From assembly GCA_028718575.1 (NCBI GenBank), contig JAQULN010000006.1, positions 1 through 18,066 on the forward strand: a stretch of 18,066 bases of DNA, written 5' to 3'. Shown here in pieces: positions 14,238 through 18,066 of this stretch. Source of the stretch: Candidatus Krumholzibacteriia bacterium (GTDB lineage Bacteria; Krumholzibacteriota; Krumholzibacteriia; LZORAL124-64-63). Position 1 is the stretch's first letter; each line of letters opens with the position of its first letter. Below the pieces are notes generated by a model. It did not search any database, was not told the DNA's origin, and was given only the letters and a program-made list of their open reading frames with translations. Both the position numbers and the translations under genes were made by a program.

Positions 14238-14417
14238 GGGTCCTCTTCTTCGCTGTGGCTTTGAGTGGCACTTCGCGAAACACCCGCATTCGGTTGACGG
14301 CGCAAAAAAACACAGTCGCCGGTTTCCATCGGGCCTTAAAGGTAATATCATATAGCACCGACAGGCTATGATTTGTTGCGGTCGTCGCATGCGTGGACTC
14401 TGCGAAAGGAACCAGTC
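14238..14417. other. Divergent intergenic region between dsbD and the TlpA-like gene
   Basis: This 180-base region separates two divergent thiol-redox genes and holds an A+T-rich core (about 14333-14375) in GC-rich surroundings, as expected for shared promoters. A plus-strand pair is described separately. For the minus strand TATGAT and TATTAC boxes occur, but I found no matching -35. TTGACG at 14294-14299 has no -10 partner on the plus strand. Confidence 0.5.
14323..14351 (+). promoter_or_regulatory. Candidate promoter for the TlpA-like gene
   Basis: TTTCCA (14323-14328, four of six) and TATCAT (14346-14351, five of six) are separated by 17 bases, predicting a start near 14358 and a leader of about 60 bases. 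The A+T-rich context within a divergent gap supports it. Confidence 0.4.
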
Positions 14418-14981
14418 TTGACCCGAATTCCCCGCAAGATCATGCTGCTCTATTCGCTGGCCGCCATTCTGACCTTGGCCGCATGCGGCGACAAGCAGAA
14501 CAACACCGCCGGCGCCGCGGTCGGCCAGACCGTGGCGGCGGCGCAGTTCGGCATCGGCCTGCCGGCGCCGGACTTCGCGCTCCAGGATATCCACGGCCAG
14601 AAGGTGACCTTGTCGTCGCACAAGGGCAAAGCCGTCATCGTGGATTTCTGGGCGACCTGGTGCGCACCGTGCCGGATCGTGATGCCTCATCTGCAGGAAT
14701 TATCGCAGAAGTATCCGGACCAGCTCGCCGTTCTGGCCGTCTCCCTGGATCAGAATCCGCTCGCCGTGGTGCCGCCCTTCGTCGACCGGATGGGATTGAC
14801 GTTCACCATCCTCGCCGATCCGGCGGCGATGCAAGTGGCGCAACAGTGGGGGGGGATCCGCAGTATTCCCACGGCCTTCCTTATCGACCGCGACGGCAAG
14901 ATCTTGCATCAGTGGGTGGGGGTGCACCCACGCGGCGAGTACGAACAGAAGATACGACAGGTCCTGGGGTTGGAGGTCTAA
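14418..14981 (+). CDS. TlpA/ResA-like thioredoxin-fold lipoprotein
   Basis: Protein of 187 residues. The N-terminus (basic TRIPRKIM, hydrophobic LLYSLAAILTLAAC) ends in a lipobox LAAC, so it is predicted to be a lipoprotein anchored at the periplasmic face of a membrane. The mature part is an AhpC-TSA/Redoxin-type TlpA domain: PAPDFALQDIHGQKVTLSSHKGK, active site DFWATWCAPCR, VSLDQN, and the cis-Pro region RSIPTAFLIDRDGKI. Such proteins reduce envelope disulfides, for example in cytochrome c maturation, using electrons from DsbD/CcdA. TTG 14418 is chosen because AAAGGA lies seven bases before it and it yields a normal signal; ATG 14442 is an alternative without an evident ribosome binding site. 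The divergent dsbD gene supports a joint pathway. Confidence 0.87.
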   Translation: MTRIPRKIMLLYSLAAILTLAACGDKQNNTAGAAVGQTVAAAQFGIGLPAPDFALQDIHGQKVTLSSHKGKAVIVDFWATWCAPCRIVMPHLQELSQKYPDQLAVLAVSLDQNPLAVVPPFVDRMGLTFTILADPAAMQVAQQWGGIRSIPTAFLIDRDGKILHQWVGVHPRGEYEQKIRQVLGLEV

Positions 14982-15017
14982 CCGGAGGGCGAGGCGCAGG
15001 CTATCTGGGAAAGGAAT

Positions 15018-15054
15018 CGTCCCTGGCTGCGGTGTGAACCTTCGACCAGGGACG
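15018..15054. terminator. Hairpin after the TlpA-like gene, candidate terminator
   Basis: CGTCCCTGG (15018-15026) and CCAGGGACG (15046-15054) form a perfect nine-pair stem with a 19-base loop, 36 bases after the TlpA stop. It lies between that gene and a possible minus-strand micropeptide that ends at 15069, so it could serve both. No T-run is adjacent. Confidence 0.45.
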
Positions 15055-15068
15055 CACGATGGCTGGGG

Positions 15069-15137
15069 TCATTTACGAAGCCACCAGAAGAGATCGATGA
15101 GTGCGAGACCCATGAGGGTCAGCAAATCGTAACTCAT
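15069..15137 (-). CDS. Possible 22-residue membrane micropeptide
   Basis: An open frame on the minus strand encodes MSYDLLTLMGLALIDLFWWLRK, with a hydrophobic core of about 15 residues and a Trp-Trp-Leu-Arg-Lys end that resembles a single membrane anchor. Its support is an unusually strong Shine-Dalgarno sequence: AAAGGGGGGTGAC stands immediately before the ATG, close to the full anti-16S complement. The frame stays open further upstream (to an ATG at 15293), but that extension looks like non-coding GC-rich translation. The function is unknown; small regulatory membrane peptides have this form. The surrounding 353-base gap (14982-15334) otherwise holds a hairpin and no gene that I can support. 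Chance occurrence cannot be excluded. Confidence 0.4.
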   Translation of the reverse strand: MSYDLLTLMGLALIDLFWWLRK

Positions 15138-15334
15138 GTCACCCCCCTTTCCCGGTCTGAAGTGCGTGCCGTGGACATCCATGCCTTCGGCGCGGGCGGG
15201 GAGGACTTGAGTGGCATCCGCGCGGGGCGAAGTTGCTGTCGGTTGGCGTGTTGCCGCTACCAGACGCCGGAGCCTCCTGGCCGCCACGCTCACGGCGTTG
15301 CATATTTCACGCCACGCTATGAGGAAATCTGTAA

Positions 15335-17824
15335 TTACATTATTTTCATAATGATAACGGTGCGGTCGTCAGTGGCGGCGTCGCCGCCGAACTCGGTCAC
15401 CCGTGCAAAAATCTCGCGGCAGAGATCCGTCGGCGACCGTTCTCGCGAGGCGGCGACCATCGAGAGCAGCCGTTCGACCTCGAAAAACTCCCCTCCGTCG
15501 GGGCTCGTCTGCTCGGTGATGCCGTCAGTGTACCCGATCAACAGATCCCCGGGCGCGAGGCGCAGCGTGCCGCGCCGGTAGGGTACGCCGGCCTTGATGC
15601 CGAGGACCGGCCCGCCGCGCCGCAGCGACACTGGTTCGCCTTCTCGTCGAAAGAGCAGCGGTGGCTCCAGGCCGGCGTTGCAGTAGGTCAGTAATCGCCG
15701 CTGTAGATCCAGCACGCCGTAGAAGAAACTGATGAACCGATCAGGGGCGAGGACTTCGCCGATTCGGCGGTCCAATTCGGCGATGACCTGGTCTGCGGCG
15801 ATGTCCGGGCGAGCCAACTCGCGGAAGGTGACTCGCACTGTGGTCATCAACAGCGCCGCCGGGATCCCCTTGCCCGCGACGTCGGCAACGCAAAATGCGA
15901 GCAAGTTCGATTCTGGCAGCAAGAAGTAGTCGTAGTAGTCCCCGCCGACTTCGCGGCAGGAATCGTTGCGGCCGCAGATTTCCACGTCGGCGACGGCGAG
16001 CGGCTCGGTCGGCAGCAACTGTGCTTGGATTTCCCGCGCGACCGTCAATTCGGTCTGCAGCTGGCGTTGCCGCAGGCGCTCGGTATGCAGGCGCAGGCTT
16101 TCAAGCATCGGCGCGGTCTGCAGCGCGAGATTGCCGAGGTTGGCGAGGTCTTCCTGCGAATAGAGGGCGCCGCCGTCCTTCGGTCCGAACAGCAACAGGC
16201 CGAGCAAACGGTTGCCCGTGACCAAAGGGACCAGCAGTTCGTTCGGCTGCAGCGCGAGGTCGCGCGCCGCCGAGGTCGCGGTTCTGACCAGGCCCATGTC
16301 TTCGAGTTCTTCGCGGAACAACGGGCGGCGCAGGCGATGCAGACAAACAAGGAGCGGGTCGTCGCCCGAGACAGTCGGGCCGGCCGTGCCGGCAGCCGGG
16401 CGTCGGCCGACTTCCTGGAGCGTGCCGGTTTCCAGCGAGGTCGACAGATAAAGTGAGATCCGCGTGGGCCGGTAGAGGTGATGGAGGCGGTCGAGAAGCA
16501 GCGCGTGCGCTTCCTCGGCGCTGACCTGGATCGCCATGTCGCGGCCGAGGCGCGTGAGCGTCTCCCGGTTCGCGCGCCGCGACGGATAGAACGCCGCGTC
16601 CACCCAGCTCTGGACCTGCCGTCGCAGGGGCAGGACCGCCAGACTACAGGCGGCTAGCGTCAAGACGAGTACTGGATAGGCAGAGACCTGGTAGACGCGA
16701 GTCAGCCAGTTGCCAAGGACGGCGGCGCCCAGGATGTAGGCTGCAATAATCAGTATTGTGACCAGACCGTAGACCAGGCTGGCGCGGACGACGAACTCGG
16801 TGTCGAGCGCTCCGTACCGCATGATGGCCAGACCGAAACTCACCGGCACCAGCAGCAGCGAGAAGCCGAGATACTCCCAGTGGGGAAACGCCGGCAGGTT
16901 ACCGCCGCCCACCGACGACGCGACGAGAAACGGCAGCAGACCGACTGCTAGCCCGAGCAGGATCACCCGGAGTTTCGTGTGTAGGACGGGACGGTCGCGG
17001 CGCAGTACGTTGCGGGCGAACACCACCAAGCCGACGAGGAAGTAGACGACGAAATAGAGCGCCGCGGCGCGCTGGAGCAGACTGGCGGCCAGCGAATCCT
17101 CGCTCACGCGCAGAGCGAGAGCCACCAAGGTTGCGGCGATCAACAACAGCGCCGGCAAGAAGAGGAGTCGGTCGCCGCGGCGAGCAGTGCCGATGCCGGT
17201 GGCGGGAAGGCGCAGGAAGAACCGCAAAAAATAGACAGGCCAGAGATACTGTAGCAGTTCGCGGATCACTTGTTTGGCGATCTGGTATTTCGCAGCCGGC
17301 AGTTCCGGCAGGTCGGCCAGGAAGAAGGCGAAAATGAAGCAGAGGCCGAAGAAATTGCGGCCCACGGCGTCGTGGCGGCGCGAGTGCACCCACCAGCCGA
17401 TCAGGAGGAACAAGATACCGGCGAGCCAGATGCTCAGCCCGTAAACCATCCGCGAACGGCTGGGCCGGCGCGGTTGGATCTCCAGCTCGTGCAAGGTGCC
17501 GTTGCGCGCCACGGTCAGTCGGCGCGTTTGCAGGCCGTAGTCGCCGGCAGTCAGCGTGAACCAGTCGACCATCTGCGTGACGGGCCGGCCGGCGAAGGCC
17601 ACCACGCGGTCGCCTTCGCGCAGACCGGCCCTGGCGGCGGGACCGTCCGGTGCCACGGCCTGGATTTGCAGGCGATGCACCGCCAGGCCGAGATCGGGTT
17701 TCTGCAGGATGTGCACGGAGACCGGCAGCGCCGATACCAGCAGCAGCGGCGCCAGCACGTAAAGACTGATCCGGCGGGTCAATTGCTGGAATGTCGATTC
17801 CGTCGAACCGGAGACACAGACCAT
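15335..17824 (-). CDS. Membrane-anchored PDZ-GAF-SpoIIE (PP2C-type) phosphatase
   Basis: Protein of 829 residues. Order: one membrane helix (about 20-42); a PDZ-like domain (about 45-120, with GPAARAGLREGDRVVAFAGRPV); seven or eight membrane helices (about 127-410); a GAF-like domain (about 440-590); a short coiled coil with RLRQRQLQTELTVAREIQAQLLP; and a SpoIIE/RsbU-type PP2C domain (about 620-829). The metal-binding and core motifs are present: EVGGDYYDYF, VADVAGKGIPAALL, NAGLEPPLLF, GYTDGITE and DDRTVIIM. Enzymes of this kind dephosphorylate a serine on anti-sigma-factor antagonists in partner-switch systems; the substrate here is unknown. The PDZ and membrane part could sense envelope state and the GAF a small ligand. 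ATG 17824 has GGAAGGG upstream. No STAS or anti-sigma gene is adjacent. Confidence 0.88.
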   Translation of the reverse strand: MVCVSGSTESTFQQLTRRISLYVLAPLLLVSALPVSVHILQKPDLGLAVHRLQIQAVAPDGPAARAGLREGDRVVAFAGRPVTQMVDWFTLTAGDYGLQTRRLTVARNGTLHELEIQPRRPSRSRMVYGLSIWLAGILFLLIGWWVHSRRHDAVGRNFFGLCFIFAFFLADLPELPAAKYQIAKQVIRELLQYLWPVYFLRFFLRLPATGIGTARRGDRLLFLPALLLIAATLVALALRVSEDSLAASLLQRAAALYFVVYFLVGLVVFARNVLRRDRPVLHTKLRVILLGLAVGLLPFLVASSVGGGNLPAFPHWEYLGFSLLLVPVSFGLAIMRYGALDTEFVVRASLVYGLVTILIIAAYILGAAVLGNWLTRVYQVSAYPVLVLTLAACSLAVLPLRRQVQSWVDAAFYPSRRANRETLTRLGRDMAIQVSAEEAHALLLDRLHHLYRPTRISLYLSTSLETGTLQEVGRRPAAGTAGPTVSGDDPLLVCLHRLRRPLFREELEDMGLVRTATSAARDLALQPNELLVPLVTGNRLLGLLLFGPKDGGALYSQEDLANLGNLALQTAPMLESLRLHTERLRQRQLQTELTVAREIQAQLLPTEPLAVADVEICGRNDSCREVGGDYYDYFLLPESNLLAFCVADVAGKGIPAALLMTTVRVTFRELARPDIAADQVIAELDRRIGEVLAPDRFISFFYGVLDLQRRLLTYCNAGLEPPLLFRREGEPVSLRRGGPVLGIKAGVPYRRGTLRLAPGDLLIGYTDGITEQTSPDGGEFFEVERLLSMVAASRERSPTDLCREIFARVTEFGGDAATDDRTVIIMKIM

Positions 17825-17854
17825 GAGGTGCCCTTCCGCCGGCGGGTCAGCCAG

Positions 17855-17888
17855 AGCCTACCACGCGGAGGAAGCGATTGCCAATCGC
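17855..17888 (-). promoter_or_regulatory. Candidate promoter and 15-base palindrome upstream of the phosphatase gene
   Basis: On the minus strand TTGGCA (plus 17879-17884, five of six) and TAGGCT (plus 17855-17860, three of six) are 18 bases apart, about 30 bases before the phosphatase start. A perfect palindrome GCGATTG-C-CAATCGC (17874-17888) covers the -35 hexamer, which is where a repressor or activator could bind. Both elements were found by eye. Confidence 0.3.
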
Positions 17889-17899
17889 AGCGTGCGCGG

Positions 17900-18066
17900 T
17901 CAGTCGCATCCGAGCGGTCGCGCGCCGACCAGGGCGAATGGTGCGCCGTCGCGCCCGCCGGGCAGACACGGCGAACCACGGCGCAGGTCGTAATTACCGG
18001 TCGCGGGGGAGCAGAACGCGGGATCGCGCGAGAAGTTGCCGTTCATCGCTGCCATGGCTGCCAGCG
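17900..18066 (-). CDS. C-terminal end of a secreted parallel beta-helix protein (partial)
   Basis: A frame entering from the right edge on the minus strand ends in TGA at 17900-17902. The visible tail includes GNFSRDPAFCSPATGNYDL, GSPCLPGG, and ALVGARPLGCD. This Cys-spaced pattern (N-x-DPxFC-x-P...GxYxL...SPCxPG...xGAxxxGC) is a recurrent ending of right-handed parallel beta-helix/polymorphic surface proteins in FCB-type bacteria, so the full gene probably encodes a large secreted or surface repeat protein. The three cysteines may form a disulfide cap. Only about 54 residues are in the window. The stop lies 76 bases from the phosphatase start, on the same strand. Confidence 0.6.
   Translation of the reverse strand, partial: LAAMAAMNGNFSRDPAFCSPATGNYDLRRGSPCLPGGRDGAPFALVGARPLGCD

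Noticed and set aside
14294..14299. TTGACG as a -35 element for the TlpA-like gene
   Set aside because: The sequence 16 to 18 bases downstream is GC-rich and has no -10 resemblance.
14238..14690. N-terminal extension of the DsbD frame by about 150 codons
   Set aside because: The extension is antisense to the TlpA-like gene and would bury a clear signal peptide and a good ribosome binding site at 14237.
15338..15353. A+T hairpin CATTAT-TTTC-ATAATG at the end of the phosphatase gene
   Set aside because: It lies inside the last codons (Ile-Met-Lys-Ile-Met), is a weak six-pair A+T stem, and is easily explained by coding.
1..18066. CRISPR array, tRNA, rRNA, insertion sequence or prophage
   Set aside because: I found no regularly spaced direct repeats, no tRNA- or rRNA-like segments, no transposase or phage genes and no terminal inverted repeats on either strand.

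Overview
The window is bacterial: tightly packed genes, Shine-Dalgarno-type starts, and no rRNA, tRNA, CRISPR array or insertion sequence that I can see. The lineage cannot be read directly. The right two thirds carry a secreted beta-propeller protein ending in a FlgD-Ig/type IX-like C-terminal domain (NPFNP motif), a secreted FG-GAP protein and the Cys-rich tail of a parallel beta-helix protein. Together these suggest a Gram-negative member of the FCB group or a neighbouring candidate phylum. This is an inference from protein style, not a placement.

Left block (1-5809, all +). This is a co-oriented, partly overlapping gene set: DRTGG-domain protein, CBS-pair + GHKL ATPase, second DRTGG protein, PHP-domain phosphoesterase, second small GHKL ATPase, thioredoxin-fold 2Fe-2S protein, a HydB/NuoF-type flavoprotein with four visible Fe-S sites, and an eight-cysteine zinc-ribbon protein. 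Such sets are known beside trimeric, electron-bifurcating [FeFe] hydrogenases in anaerobes. The catalytic HydA gene that usually follows the NuoF-like subunit is not here; the zinc-ribbon gene sits in its place. The most economical reading is an NAD(P)H-linked electron-transfer module with a dedicated ATPase/DRTGG/CBS/PHP regulatory or maturation set, whose catalytic partner lies outside the window or is another enzyme.

Middle block (5810-12485). Base composition becomes visibly richer in G+C. It holds a large multi-pass GT-C/YfhO-like membrane protein, a secreted LVIVD-type beta-propeller protein with a candidate sigma-70 promoter, a convergent YigZ/IMPACT-family gene, and two secreted envelope proteins in tandem (a probable outer-membrane barrel and an FG-GAP/VCBS protein).

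Right block (12486-18066). A DsbD-type thiol transporter (-) and a TlpA-like thioredoxin lipoprotein (+) are divergently arranged over a 180-base intergenic region and plausibly serve the same envelope thiol pathway. A possible 22-residue membrane micropeptide with a strong ribosome binding site lies in the gap that follows. Then comes a PDZ + multi-TM + GAF + SpoIIE/PP2C phosphatase (-), and at the right edge the C-terminal 54 or so residues of a secreted beta-helix protein (-).

Several intergenic gaps hold short-loop perfect inverted repeats, two of which overlap candidate promoters. Starts differ from the longest possible reading frame for many genes; the reasons are given per entry. Promoter, hairpin and composition statements were made by eye.
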